From: Thiotrichales bacterium 19S3-11
GTDB lineage: Bacteria > Pseudomonadota > Gammaproteobacteria > Francisellales > Francisellaceae
DNA length: 57,867 bases
NCBI GenBank assembly: GCA_021713295.1
Contig: JAKJJU010000017.1
Coordinates: 1 to 57,867 of the forward strand
Direction of reading: 5' to 3'
Part shown: positions 1 through 8,665 of the stretch, piece by piece
How positions within the stretch are numbered: the stretch's first letter is position 1
Layout of the letters: every line of letters starts with the position of its first letter
The notes under the pieces: model-generated
Databases searched by the model: none
Told to the model about the DNA's origin: nothing
Seen by the model: only the letters and a program-made list of their open reading frames with translations
Made by a program: the position numbers and the translations under genes

Positions 1-147
1 TTTACATCAGAAAGTGCTTTGGTTAAACTCATATACTGTGCTTACCAACAAATTAAGAAAAAATGGACTATGCCACTAACAAATTGGGCAATGACCGTTT
101 CACAGCTCGATATTTACTTCCCTGGAAGGTTAAATTTAGAGATTTAG
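1..147 (+). mobile_element. IS256-family transposase, C-terminal fragment (partial at window edge)
   Basis: An open frame runs from base 1 to a TAG at 145-147 and gives the last 48 residues of a transposase. The peptide contains the segments KLIYCAYQQIKKKWTMPLTN and WAMTVSQLDIYFPGRL. This (K)KWTMP..NW pattern is typical of the C-terminus of IS256/mutator-family transposases. The 5' part lies outside the window. A likely terminal inverted repeat follows at 149-169. The window therefore probably starts inside an insertion sequence, as expected if an assembly broke at a repeat. The family call rests on pattern recognition only. Confidence 0.75.
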
Positions 148-148
148 G

Positions 149-169
149 GTGACACAGTTGGGTGAACAG
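149..169. repeat. Putative right terminal inverted repeat of the IS256-like element
   Basis: The 21 bases directly after the transposase stop, reverse complemented, match 16 of 20 positions with bases 57746-57765 at the other end of the window (shared core TGTTCAC and TGTGTCA). The position just past the stop codon is where the right terminal repeat of this IS family lies. No target-site duplication can be tested because the other end of this copy is missing. Confidence 0.5.
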
Positions 170-188
170 TCTCTCTCATTTAGGTTTT

Positions 189-353
189 TTATTTTGCAAA
201 TGAAATGATATCTGCTGTTTTGTCGGGCTTTGGCAATTTCATTAACTCAGATAATAATTTTTTTGATGCTTGATATTGTTTCTTTGTCTTATAAGCATCT
301 AGGTAAGGTTGAAAAGCTTTCCAACTAGTATTAATATCTTTAACGGCTAACAT
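189..353 (-). pseudogene. HigA-type antitoxin N-terminal remnant
   Basis: A 54-residue frame starts at ATG 353-351 behind a purine-rich site (GAGAGAGG, 7 bases upstream) and begins MLAVKDINTSWKAFQPYL. This resembles the N-terminus of HigA (COG5499) antitoxins: a hydrophobic start, a W/F..PYL element, then T..QY..A..LL.EL. Intact HigA proteins are about 130 residues and end in a helix-turn-helix. Here the frame stops after 54 codons, 20 bases from the IS terminal repeat, so the DNA-binding half is absent. The IS insertion probably removed it. No partner toxin is visible. It could instead be an unrelated small ORF, but the SD and the HigA-like pattern favour a broken antitoxin. Confidence 0.5.
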
Positions 354-384
354 ATTTTTTTGCCTCTCTCTTTAATGCTGATTA

Positions 385-695
385 TTAATAAATTCTTAAA
401 ACTAATTTTCGTTTACCAATAATACGACAAATTCGATAAATTGTTTCTAAACTGTAGGATGCTTTGGCTTTTACAATGCGATTTGCTTGTGACTTACTTG
501 TGCCAAGTTTTTCAGCTAACGCATCTAAAGTTAATTGGTTTTTTCTTTATATTTTTTTGCATCATTCGCCAATTCTAGTCTAGCTAAAATTGCTTTACTT
601 TCAGATTCAACTACTGCATTTAATGCTTCAATCTCATCAGAAGTGAATAACTTTTTCTATAACTGATCTAGTGATTGAAAGTTATATTTACTAAT
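385..695 (-). pseudogene. XRE/HigA2-type antitoxin pseudogene (start loss, stop and frameshift)
   Basis: On the minus strand a helix-turn-helix antitoxin can be reconstructed only by ignoring three lesions. The expected ATG after a GAGAGAG site reads ATT (695-693). An in-frame TAG lies at 659-657. A one-base frameshift is needed near the six-base T run at 539-544 (an A run on the coding strand). The restored product reads KKLFTSDEIEALNAVVESES, then LTLDALAEKLGTSKSQANRI and SYSLETIYRICRIIGKRKL, an XRE-type HTH with a TSKSQANRI recognition helix as in antitoxins of HigBA/RelBE-like modules. It lies 31 bases upstream of the HigA remnant on the same strand. The multiple lesions argue for real decay rather than a sequencing error. 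Confidence 0.6.
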
Positions 696-803
696 GACTC
701 TCTCTTAAGCATATCTTTAAAATTACAGTTCCATTTTTGGTACTTTCAAGTATATACATAGGCATCATGTGCCGCTGCGAAATTGTAGGTTATGCAATAC
801 AAT

Positions 804-3800
804 TTAGAAGTTCATATCTAAATTCACACCACCTTTATTAATAGACTTTGTATATTCATATAATAAATTATAAGTTCTATTAGAACAAAATTGAGAAAAA
901 ATGCCGGCTTCTACTGTACTTCTAATATCAGCAATTGTTTGTTTATTTTGAAATTTCTCAGTTCTTACAAAATCTACTGCTTCTTTATAAATATTTCCTT
1001 CTTCTATATTATGCTTATCCCAACTATCAATTAAATCAATAATTTTTCTTAAAACGGCTTTTTTAGTCTGTTTGCGATCTTCAAATGGAACAAAACACCC
1101 TTGTAACTCTTTATTTAATTCATCTATTTGAATTTGACATTTATTTCTCAAATCTATTAAAGCTTGAGAGGGACTTCTTGTTTTTGTACTATGATCTGTT
1201 TTTATTATTGACGATGGAGGTTGTTTACTACCTTGACCTTGTTTTAATGTTGTTAATTTTTCTTGAGCAGTTTGAAGTTGCTGCTGTACTTTAAGTAACT
1301 GGTTACTATTACTGCTGCTAGTTTCCTCTAATTGCTTTTTTTCACTTTTAAGGGTTTCAATTACATCTTCCAAGCTACTTTTTTGAATTTTATAATTTTT
1401 TATAGTTTCTTTTGCATCATCATTTTCTTTTTTTAAATTGTCAGTTTGTTCATTTAATTGTCGCACTTGATTCTGTAACTCTTTGTTTTCAGAAACAAGT
1501 TTCTCAGGATCTAGGTGATGCTTTTGAGTTTGAGAGATATTTTTGCTTTGTGTTAACAATTGACTTTGTAACTTTTTATTATCTTCTTGTAACTTACCAA
1601 GTTTATCTTGCTGTTCACTAAGTTGATTTTTTAAGCGTATATTTTCTGCACTAATCGCATTAAGTTGGCCTCGTAAATAAGCAATTTCATTTCTTAGAAC
1701 ACTCATAGTCTCTTGAGCTTCAGTTAACTTATCTTTAACACTTGATAATTTATCCATTAAATCTTTATCACTTTGAAACTTATCTTGAGCATAAGTAGTT
1801 AAATCTTTTAAAATATTCTCATAATTTTTCATCAGTGTAGAATAACTTCCAAGTAGTTCAGACGCCTCACTCATAATTTTAGAAGCGTAGTCAACAGGGT
1901 CGTCAAAAGTTTTTTGTAGCGTTTGTGACTCACCATCTATACTCTCTGAGTCTTTTTCAGAATTCAAAAGTTCTTTTGCATTATTAATTTTTTCTCTGAT
2001 GTTTTTTACTTTTTCTTGCTCTGAATCAAATGTTTCAGCTGTACTCCTTAGCCTATTCAACAGACTATCAATAAATATCTTTTCTGATTCATTTCTTTCT
2101 TCAAGATCTTTTGTAACTGTTTCTAGCTTAGAATTAGCTGAAACTAATAAATCATTTGTTTTATTAAATTTAGTATTTATTTCCTCAATTGTATTCTTTT
2201 GAGCACTAATTATAATTTCTTGTTTTAAAACAGTATCATGTAACTCAATATTTGTTTTTTCAATTTTTTCGGTTAATAGTCTTGCTTTAGCAATTATTAA
2301 TTGATTTGCTTGACATAATTCTTGAATTGATTGGATATCTTTCTGCAATTGATCTTGATCTACATATGCAATTGAATTTGGAATATCCTGACTTTTAATC
2401 CTTTCATCTTTTTTACCAAGAAGGTCTGCTAGCTTATTTGATGAATTAAAGAAATTGTTCAATGCTGTATTAAGTTCTTGATCATTTGCCTGAATGTCGC
2501 GAGCCTTTACTCTAAATTCAGATATTTTTTTGCTAGGAAAATTATCTTTTATATTTTTAATTTTACTTCTAATATTATTTATATACGGGCCATTAGCACT
2601 ATCACTAACAAAGTTAGTGGAATAAAAATTACTTACTTCTTTTGCCGCTGCTTCAATAAAATCCAATGTTGTATCTAAATAATTTTTATAATTTTTCGAC
2701 CACCATAAAGCACCATACTGTTTAGTTATCAAATCTATTGACTTTAGTGATTCTTCTAATGCATTTTGAAGCTTTATGATTTTTATGTATTCGTCTTCTT
2801 TCTGTTGTTGATACTGAATGTTATTACCAAAAATTTTTAAATAGTCATTATTACTTTTATCATTTCTTTCAATAAATTGATTAGTACAATCATTAATCGC
2901 TCTATTAAATATCTCTCCTCCATATAGACCTCTTTTATTTAATTCTTTTTCTAAAAAAATCTTATACAGCTCAATTGACATTTTGTTGATTGCAACTTTT
3001 TTAATTTTGATTTCTTTTTTTGATATTTCTGTTGTATAGCCAACCCCTTTCTGCTTAGTTAAGTCTATTCGATCTCTTTTAGCATCATTTTGTTCAAACT
3101 GTAGTTCATTTAATATCTCATTAGTATCTACATCTGTGTCAGTATTAAAATTACTGCCCTTATCTTCTTCACTACTCTTATCTTGTTTATTAACTTTTTT
3201 GTAGGTAAAATCTGTAACTGATACAGTATCTTCACGATAAGTATTTTTTAAACTTTGTGATATTTCATCATATATTTCTTCATTAGGAGAAGCGCTTTGA
3301 CCACCATGAATATACATAGGACTTGTCGTCGTTCCTCTCTTTTTCTTTTCTTCTGCTTTTTGTCGGGCATTATCAACTGCAGTTAGAATAACATCAGCAT
3401 CAGCTTTAGCTTGATACTCTAGCATTGCTTTAACAGCAACTTCATTACCAGTCATTTTTAATACTTCATCAGCATTTGAATTTTCTATAGTCGCAATATT
3501 TTCATTGCCCTGAGATATATCAAAAAGCAACATATTTGCTTCTGAGGTTGTTGCTTCTACTTTTCTTGCCACATCATTAGCTGTTGTACTAAAATGCTCT
3601 TTTTCATTTTTATAATGAGCATATACTTGTATATTAGGTAATAGACTATTTTTAATAGATTTTAAAAAATCATTACGATTTCCTTCATTCTTATCTTTAT
3701 AGTCATCATTTAGTAGCTTATCAATTCCAGCTTCAATTGCTTCACAGATAAGATTAATTTCTTCAAGGTTAATCGATGTATATTCAGGGCTAGTAATTCT

Positions 3801-4277
3801 TTTAAATAATTCATTTAACATATAAAATAACGTATAATATACACTACTTAATGCAGCACTATCTTTTGTCCAGTTAGTGTCTTCAAATACTCCAAAAAAG
3901 TGATTCCTTTCATCAGCCATATAATAAGCAGCATTCACTAGGATGTCTGCTGTCTCCATGAAAAATACTGGTACTTCATCTGGAATTTTATCAAGACATT
4001 GAGATAAATCTTTTAATAACTCATTAAATGAAATTTTTAGAGCATGTGGATTATCAAATTGTTGATCGATGTTCTCTAATGTTAATCTTTCAGCTGTTGG
4101 AGGACGCTCTAAAAATTCAGATAACTTATCATATATATTGCTAACTAAAGAGTTTTTATTATTTTTTAATTTATCACCAACTGCATCAATAAAATTAAGA
4201 AATGCATGATCACCTAATTTACATTCAATATTCGTCTTTTCATCATTACTTTTTGTAAATACCTTTGACTTACCCAT
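804..4277 (-). CDS. 1157-residue coiled-coil protein, candidate Dot/Icm effector
   Basis: I recognise no family. The N-terminal third (about residues 1-270) is helical, with no signal peptide or membrane segment. A low-complexity charged linker follows (about 320-400). A long heptad-rich region covers about residues 650-1010, with runs such as EKIEKTNIELHD and LRNEIAYLRGQLNAISAENI. The C-terminal 110 residues form a separate, predicted helical block after a Ser/Pro/Lys-rich linker. The start is well supported: GGAGGTGATAG directly precedes ATG at 4277. The gene stands alone between a decayed toxin-antitoxin/IS region and mazEF. Large cytosolic coiled-coil proteins of this build, encoded singly in a genome with DotA, are often type IV effectors, but a structural or SMC-like role cannot be excluded. 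There are no Walker motifs, so it is not an SMC ATPase. Confidence 0.5.
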   Translation of the reverse strand: MGKSKVFTKSNDEKTNIECKLGDHAFLNFIDAVGDKLKNNKNSLVSNIYDKLSEFLERPPTAERLTLENIDQQFDNPHALKISFNELLKDLSQCLDKIPDEVPVFFMETADILVNAAYYMADERNHFFGVFEDTNWTKDSAALSSVYYTLFYMLNELFKRITSPEYTSINLEEINLICEAIEAGIDKLLNDDYKDKNEGNRNDFLKSIKNSLLPNIQVYAHYKNEKEHFSTTANDVARKVEATTSEANMLLFDISQGNENIATIENSNADEVLKMTGNEVAVKAMLEYQAKADADVILTAVDNARQKAEEKKKRGTTTSPMYIHGGQSASPNEEIYDEISQSLKNTYREDTVSVTDFTYKKVNKQDKSSEEDKGSNFNTDTDVDTNEILNELQFEQNDAKRDRIDLTKQKGVGYTTEISKKEIKIKKVAINKMSIELYKIFLEKELNKRGLYGGEIFNRAINDCTNQFIERNDKSNNDYLKIFGNNIQYQQQKEDEYIKIIKLQNALEESLKSIDLITKQYGALWWSKNYKNYLDTTLDFIEAAAKEVSNFYSTNFVSDSANGPYINNIRSKIKNIKDNFPSKKISEFRVKARDIQANDQELNTALNNFFNSSNKLADLLGKKDERIKSQDIPNSIAYVDQDQLQKDIQSIQELCQANQLIIAKARLLTEKIEKTNIELHDTVLKQEIIISAQKNTIEEINTKFNKTNDLLVSANSKLETVTKDLEERNESEKIFIDSLLNRLRSTAETFDSEQEKVKNIREKINNAKELLNSEKDSESIDGESQTLQKTFDDPVDYASKIMSEASELLGSYSTLMKNYENILKDLTTYAQDKFQSDKDLMDKLSSVKDKLTEAQETMSVLRNEIAYLRGQLNAISAENIRLKNQLSEQQDKLGKLQEDNKKLQSQLLTQSKNISQTQKHHLDPEKLVSENKELQNQVRQLNEQTDNLKKENDDAKETIKNYKIQKSSLEDVIETLKSEKKQLEETSSSNSNQLLKVQQQLQTAQEKLTTLKQGQGSKQPPSSIIKTDHSTKTRSPSQALIDLRNKCQIQIDELNKELQGCFVPFEDRKQTKKAVLRKIIDLIDSWDKHNIEEGNIYKEAVDFVRTEKFQNKQTIADIRSTVEAGIFSQFCSNRTYNLLYEYTKSINKGGVNLDMNF

Positions 4278-4345
4278 CTATCACCTCCAAACGATTAAAA
4301 TTCTCAATCTCAAAATAATCAGTTTTATTTAAAATTTTTAAATAT

Positions 4346-4468
4346 TTAATGCCTCATAAAACACTTGACTCTAATTTTTTTGGCAGTAAAATCAGCTCTC
4401 ACCAAATTAAAAAAGATATGATTAAATAATTGACTAAAGTCTGTGATCATTTTTAGAGTTCGACTCAT
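4346..4468 (-). CDS. Possible 40-residue small protein
   Basis: A 40-codon frame starts at ATG 4468-4466 with AGAGGTG seven bases upstream, a good ribosome binding site. The product begins MSRTLKMITDFSQLFNHIFF and is basic at the C-terminus. It lies on the same strand as, and upstream of, the 1157-residue protein. I do not recognise it. It could be a small regulatory or leader gene, or a chance ORF in AT-rich DNA. Confidence 0.25.
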   Translation of the reverse strand: MSRTLKMITDFSQLFNHIFFNLVRADFTAKKIRVKCFMRH

Positions 4469-4790
4469 AATTGCACCTCTTCTAATTCAATAAAAAAACT
4501 GTTACAAGTCCTACGCTAGCAGAGATAAAATACTGGCAGTACCGTCATTTGACGGTATTCTATGAGTGTCACTGTAATAAATAAATACGAGTAATTAGTA
4601 ATTGAATATGCTACAGAGATGCCTCATCTATCTGCTATATAACAAGTTTTCAAATTCAATCTATAGCAATAGAGCTTGAAATATTAAACCTTTAAAAATC
4701 CCACTATGCACAATATAAAACACTATATTTAGAAATCTAATAACTAGAGACTTTCATTATCTTATGACAACGAAGTCCGATAGCACTTAA

Positions 4791-4840
4791 TTGACAAATA
4801 GTGAAATTATGTTTATACTTGTTTATACATCATAAAGGAG
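4791..4840 (+). promoter_or_regulatory. mazEF promoter with direct-repeat operator candidate
   Basis: TTGACA at 4791-4796 and TATACT at 4814-4819 are separated by exactly 17 bases, a near-consensus sigma-70 promoter. A direct repeat GTTTATAC lies at 4811-4818 and 4821-4828, ten bases apart, and its first copy overlaps the -10 element. The SD sequence AAAGGAG (4834-4840) is nine bases before the mazE ATG at 4850. MazE-MazF pairs usually repress their own promoter, so the repeat is a plausible operator. That role is inferred. Confidence 0.7.
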
Positions 4841-4849
4841 TATAAAATA

Positions 4850-5089
4850 ATGCATTCCGTAGTAAAAAAATGGGGAAATTCACTTGGAATTAGAATTCCA
4901 GCAAAGTCAGCACATAAACTCGGGCTCACCGAAGGCTCTGCTATTGATATTGCAACTAAAAAAGATAGTTTAATAATCAAAAAAGAAGATGATGAACTTC
5001 AAATTCTTTTAAATCAAGTTACCTCTAAAAATAAACACACAAGCCATGATGACTATGAGTTTGTTGGCAAGGAAAATATAGATGAGTAA
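4850..5089 (+). CDS. mazE: MazE-like antitoxin (AbrB/SpoVT fold)
   Basis: This 79-residue protein opens with VVKKWGNSLGIRIPAKSA, the swapped-hairpin DNA-binding motif of MazE antitoxins (W-G-N-S-x-x-I-R-I-P), followed by LTEGSAIDI and an acidic C-terminal tail that would bind and neutralise the toxin. It is the first gene of a two-gene unit and its last 8 bases overlap the toxin start, the usual antitoxin-then-toxin coupling. The length matches the family (about 75-85). It should repress its own promoter, which carries a direct repeat over the -10 box. Confidence 0.9.
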   Translation: MHSVVKKWGNSLGIRIPAKSAHKLGLTEGSAIDIATKKDSLIIKKEDDELQILLNQVTSKNKHTSHDDYEFVGKENIDE

Positions 5090-5420
5090 TTACCCTAAGT
5101 CAGGCGATGTAATTTGGCTTAATTTAGAACCTCAAGCAGGTAAGGAACCAAATAAAAGACGTCCATTCTTAGTTTTATCCGATAGCAGATACAATGATAA
5201 AGTTGGACTTATCATTGGCTGCCCTATTACAAGCAAAATAAAAGGTTACCCTTTTGAAGTTAAGCTGCCGGCCTCATCAAAAACAGGTGGCGTAGTTTTA
5301 AGCGATCACGTTAAAAGTATGGACTATATAGCCAGAAAATATGAGCTGATAGAAAACATTAAATCACAAACGTTTATGAACTCAGTGAAATCTAAAATTA
5401 AAGTTATATTAGATATTTGA
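5082..5420 (+). CDS. mazF: MazF-like endoribonuclease toxin
   Basis: This 112-residue protein has the PemK/MazF pattern: GDVIWLNLEPQAGKEPNKRRPFLVLS, i.e. the N-terminal beta strand followed by the G.E..K.RP loop, then IGCPITSKIKGYPFEV and VVLSDHVKSMD. These are the conserved Arg-Pro and Thr/Ser positions of the mRNA-cleaving active site. MazF toxins cut single-stranded mRNA at short motifs to arrest growth. The cut specificity cannot be read from sequence. The start ATG overlaps mazE by 8 bases, so translation is probably coupled. All key positions look intact, so the toxin is probably functional, unlike the decayed antitoxin remnants at 189-695. Confidence 0.9.
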   Translation: MSNYPKSGDVIWLNLEPQAGKEPNKRRPFLVLSDSRYNDKVGLIIGCPITSKIKGYPFEVKLPASSKTGGVVLSDHVKSMDYIARKYELIENIKSQTFMNSVKSKIKVILDI

Positions 5421-5545
5421 TCCAAAAAAATTTTCTATTTTCAATATGCAAATAATGACTTTTTAGCAATGCTCTGCTATTCTGTTGTTTCTACATTTCA
5501 CTATCTCTTAAATAAAATTTAAAATTGTTAGACTAAGGAAATATA

Positions 5546-6703
5546 ATGAAAAACTTTACATTTTATAATCCTACTCGAATTTATTTCGGTGAAGGACAAA
5601 TTGCAAACTTAACAACTGCAATTGATTCATCTAAAAAAGTATTAATTCTTTATGGCGGTGGTAGCATCAAGAAAAATGGTGTCTATGATCAGGTAGTTAA
5701 TACATTATCTAATCATAAAACAGTTGAATTCTCTGGTATTGAACCAAATCCAGAATTTGAAACTTGCCTTAAAGTAATAGAAACGATTAAAGCCAATAAG
5801 GTTGACTTTATTTTAGCTGTTGGTGGTGGCTCGGTCATTGATGCAACTAAATTTATTGCTGCAGGTGTTTATTATGAAGGTAATCCTTGGGATATTTTAG
5901 CTAAAGGCGCTGAAGTTACAAAAGCAATGCCATTTGGTTGTGTATTAACACTACCTGCAACTGGTTCTGAAATGAACTCAGGTTCTGTTATCAGCCGTCG
6001 TCAAAGCGGTGATAAACTTGTATTTGCAAGTGAATTGGTATACCCTGCATTTTCAATTCTTGATCCTACTGTCACTTATTCACTACCGCTTAAGCAAACG
6101 ATTAATGGTGTAGTTGATGCTTTTACACATGTGATGGAGCAATATTTAACTTATCCAGCGGATGCTCCTCTACAAGATCGTATTGCAGAAGGTATTTTAT
6201 TGACCTTAGTCGAAGAAGGGCCAAAAGTCATTGCTAACCCAACAGACTATAATGCTAGAGCAAATGTTATGTGGTGTGCAACAATGGCATTAAATAACTT
6301 AATTCGTCAAGGTGTTCCTCAAGACTGGACAACACATATGCTTGGCCATGAAATAACGGCTGTTTATGGTTTAGATCACGCCGAAACACTAGCCATTATC
6401 CTACCAAATGTCATGACCTATAAAAAAGATAAAAAACATCAAAAATTGGTTCAATATGCTCAACGTATTTGGCAAATCACATCCGGTAGCGACGAAGATA
6501 AAGTTAATCAAGCCATTGAGAAAACTAAATTATTTTTCCAAAGCCTTGGTGCAAAAGTTAGATTATCGTCTTTTGAACATTTTGAAGAATCAAAATTATC
6601 AATCGCCCTAGAAAGCCTGAAAAAACACAATATGGTTGCACTGGGTGAACATCAAGACATCACGCTTGAAGATAGCCATAAGATCTATCAAATGTGTATT
6701 TAA
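5546..6703 (+). CDS. yqhD: Iron-type NADPH-dependent alcohol/aldehyde dehydrogenase (YqhD-like)
   Basis: This 385-residue type III (iron-containing) alcohol dehydrogenase has the length and motif order of E. coli YqhD (387). Visible are the GGGS nucleotide loop at residues 37-40 and a second GGGS at 93-96, and all four metal ligands at a constant offset from YqhD: D191, H195 (in VVDAFTHVMEQY), H264 and H278 (in HEITAVYGLDHAE). YqhD reduces short-chain and lipid-derived aldehydes with NADPH and protects against aldehyde stress. AAGGAAA stands 7 bases before the ATG. It is probably transcribed alone or with the transporter 64 bases downstream. Substrate assignment is by family only. Confidence 0.88.
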   Translation: MKNFTFYNPTRIYFGEGQIANLTTAIDSSKKVLILYGGGSIKKNGVYDQVVNTLSNHKTVEFSGIEPNPEFETCLKVIETIKANKVDFILAVGGGSVIDATKFIAAGVYYEGNPWDILAKGAEVTKAMPFGCVLTLPATGSEMNSGSVISRRQSGDKLVFASELVYPAFSILDPTVTYSLPLKQTINGVVDAFTHVMEQYLTYPADAPLQDRIAEGILLTLVEEGPKVIANPTDYNARANVMWCATMALNNLIRQGVPQDWTTHMLGHEITAVYGLDHAETLAIILPNVMTYKKDKKHQKLVQYAQRIWQITSGSDEDKVNQAIEKTKLFFQSLGAKVRLSSFEHFEESKLSIALESLKKHNMVALGEHQDITLEDSHKIYQMCI

Positions 6704-6767
6704 GATTGCATTTATTAGCCAATGCGTGTAATTTTGCAATCGGACTTAATAGATAACAGGCAACATT

Positions 6768-8642
6768 ATGAAACTTGCACGCTTATTATTTGGTAATCCC
6801 ATTCCAAAGTCGCAAGCTGAAGAAGAAAAACTCTCAAAAACCAAAGCGTTACCAATTCTTGCATCTGATGCATTATCCTCTGTTGCTTATGCAACTGGAG
6901 AAATACTAACTGTCCTTATCGCAGCAGGTGCTGCTGCTTTGGTATTTTCATGGCAAATCTCAATTTTCATTGCACTACTGATTTTAGTCGTTGGTATATC
7001 TTATAAACAAGCGATTGATGCCTATCCACAAGGTGGTGGTGCTTATGTTGTTGCAAGAGAGAATTTTGGCCCTAAAATTGGTCTTATCGCTGCGGCTGCA
7101 TTAATGATCGATTATGTTTTAACCGTTGCTGTAAGTATTTCAGCAGGCATTTTAGCTGTAACCTCAGCCTTTCCAGCTCTAGGTGATCATGCTGTATTGT
7201 TTTCTTTAATTGCAATTTTATTTATTACTTGGATTAATTTACGAGGCATTCGTGAATCAGCAAGTATCTTTATGCTACCTACCTACCTATTTATATTTAT
7301 GGTGCTTTTATTAGTTGTTCTTGGCATTATCTTTATGTTGACCGGATACATTCATGAATTCTCTTATCATGCACATAATGCTGTTGCGCTAGAGCAAGCA
7401 TCAAAAGCGTTAACTTTAACACTTATTTTAAGGGCATTTTCTTCTGGTTGCTCTGCAATGACTGGTATTGAAGCAGTTTCAAATAGTGTTTCCGCATTTA
7501 AACCTAATAGAGCTAAAAATGCAGCTAAGACATTAATGACTTTGATTACCCTATTGATCATTATGTTTATCGGCATTGCCTATTTAGCTTTAAAATTAAA
7601 AGTCGAACCGATGTCATCTGAAAGTGTACTTTCTCAACTAGGGCATCATATCTTTGGTAATGGTATTGGTTACTACCTACTTCAAGCATCAACGATGCTT
7701 GTCCTTCTCCTTGCAGCTAATACATCATTTACCGGCTTTCCAATGCTTGCCTCAATCATTTCTCGTGATGGTTACCTCCCTCGCCAATTACAAAATGTTG
7801 GTGATCGCTTAGCTTTTGGTAATGGTATTGCAATTTTAGCGGTTCTGGCAGCCATTTTAATTATCCATTATCACGCCAATACAAGTGCATTGATTCCACT
7901 TTATGCATTTGGCGTGTTTCTAGCGTTTACGCTATGTCAAGCTGGCTTAGTGCGCGTTTGGTTTGAACGACGTCGAAAAGTAAGGTTCTGGTGGTTTAGA
8001 GCATTAATTAATGCCTTTGGCTGTGTATGTACCTTTATCGCACTTGTCGTTATCGTTGAAAGTAAGTTTTTAGAAGGTGCTTGGATTGTTATCGTTGCAA
8101 TGCCCGTCCTCTTTTATATCTTCTATAAAATTAAACAGCATTATACGTGTGTAGAGAAAGAATTAAGCCTTAGCGCTGATGAAGAGCTACTTCGTAGTTC
8201 TCTAAAGCCAATCACGCATCCAAAAGTAATTATCCCACTTTCACGACTCCATAAAGGCACAATTGCTGCAGTGAATTTTGCTCGAAGTATTACTGATGAT
8301 ATTACACCTGTAACGGTAAATGTTAGTCAAAAAGAAACCGATAAATTACTAAAAATGTGGAAAATGCTCAATATTCCTGAGGAATTGATCGTTCTTGAAT
8401 CATGTTATCAATCAACCATACGTCCTCTTATTAGAGCGATACATAAAACGGATCGCCGCGATCCTGAAAAAGGCTTATCCATCGTCGTACTACCTAATGC
8501 ACAAACTAACCGTTTCTGGCAATCACTACTGCACAACCAAAAAACAGCGCTATTAAAATTTGCTCTACGTGCAGTCAGTCGAGCTGAGCATGCTGGAGAG
8601 ACACGTATTATCGTTGAAGTGCCTTATCAACTGCATTCTTAA
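6768..8642 (+). CDS. KimA/YdaO-like APC-superfamily transporter (probable potassium uptake)
   Basis: This 624-residue membrane protein has about 12 hydrophobic segments followed by a soluble C-terminal domain of about 150 residues. The N-terminus carries the signature ASDALSSVAYATGEIL and the IDAYPQGGGAYVVAREN segment shared by KimA/YdaO proteins and related APC permeases. Bacillus KimA (607 residues) is a proton-coupled high-affinity potassium importer with the same TM-plus-cytoplasmic layout. The C-terminal domain (HPKVIIPLSRLHKGTIAAVN) resembles the universal-stress-like fold of that family. In proteobacteria such proteins are usually annotated only as amino acid permeases, so potassium is the best guess rather than a certainty. 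Confidence 0.7.
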   Translation: MKLARLLFGNPIPKSQAEEEKLSKTKALPILASDALSSVAYATGEILTVLIAAGAAALVFSWQISIFIALLILVVGISYKQAIDAYPQGGGAYVVARENFGPKIGLIAAAALMIDYVLTVAVSISAGILAVTSAFPALGDHAVLFSLIAILFITWINLRGIRESASIFMLPTYLFIFMVLLLVVLGIIFMLTGYIHEFSYHAHNAVALEQASKALTLTLILRAFSSGCSAMTGIEAVSNSVSAFKPNRAKNAAKTLMTLITLLIIMFIGIAYLALKLKVEPMSSESVLSQLGHHIFGNGIGYYLLQASTMLVLLLAANTSFTGFPMLASIISRDGYLPRQLQNVGDRLAFGNGIAILAVLAAILIIHYHANTSALIPLYAFGVFLAFTLCQAGLVRVWFERRRKVRFWWFRALINAFGCVCTFIALVVIVESKFLEGAWIVIVAMPVLFYIFYKIKQHYTCVEKELSLSADEELLRSSLKPITHPKVIIPLSRLHKGTIAAVNFARSITDDITPVTVNVSQKETDKLLKMWKMLNIPEELIVLESCYQSTIRPLIRAIHKTDRRDPEKGLSIVVLPNAQTNRFWQSLLHNQKTALLKFALRAVSRAEHAGETRIIVEVPYQLHS

Positions 8643-8665
8643 CAAACATAGGGTAAATAGGTTTA

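Larger units (their letters stand above)
4278..4849. other. 572-base gap: divergent region upstream of the coiled-coil gene and mazEF
   Basis: This AT-rich gap separates two divergent units. It holds a possible 40-codon ORF (4346-4468, minus), a compact palindrome at 4540-4557 (8-base arms TACCGTCA/TGACGGTA with a 2-base loop and no T run), two copies of ATGCCTCAT (4349-4357 and about 4619-4627), and the mazEF promoter near its right end. No RNA gene was recognised. Confidence 0.6.

Noticed and set aside
4456-4470. GTTCGACTC resembling a tRNA T-loop
   Set aside because: No T-stem pairing, no acceptor or anticodon arms around it. It is part of the possible small ORF start.
4540-4557. Palindrome TACCGTCA/TGACGGTA as a terminator
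   Set aside because: The loop is only two bases and no T run follows on either strand; it is kept as an unassigned palindrome.
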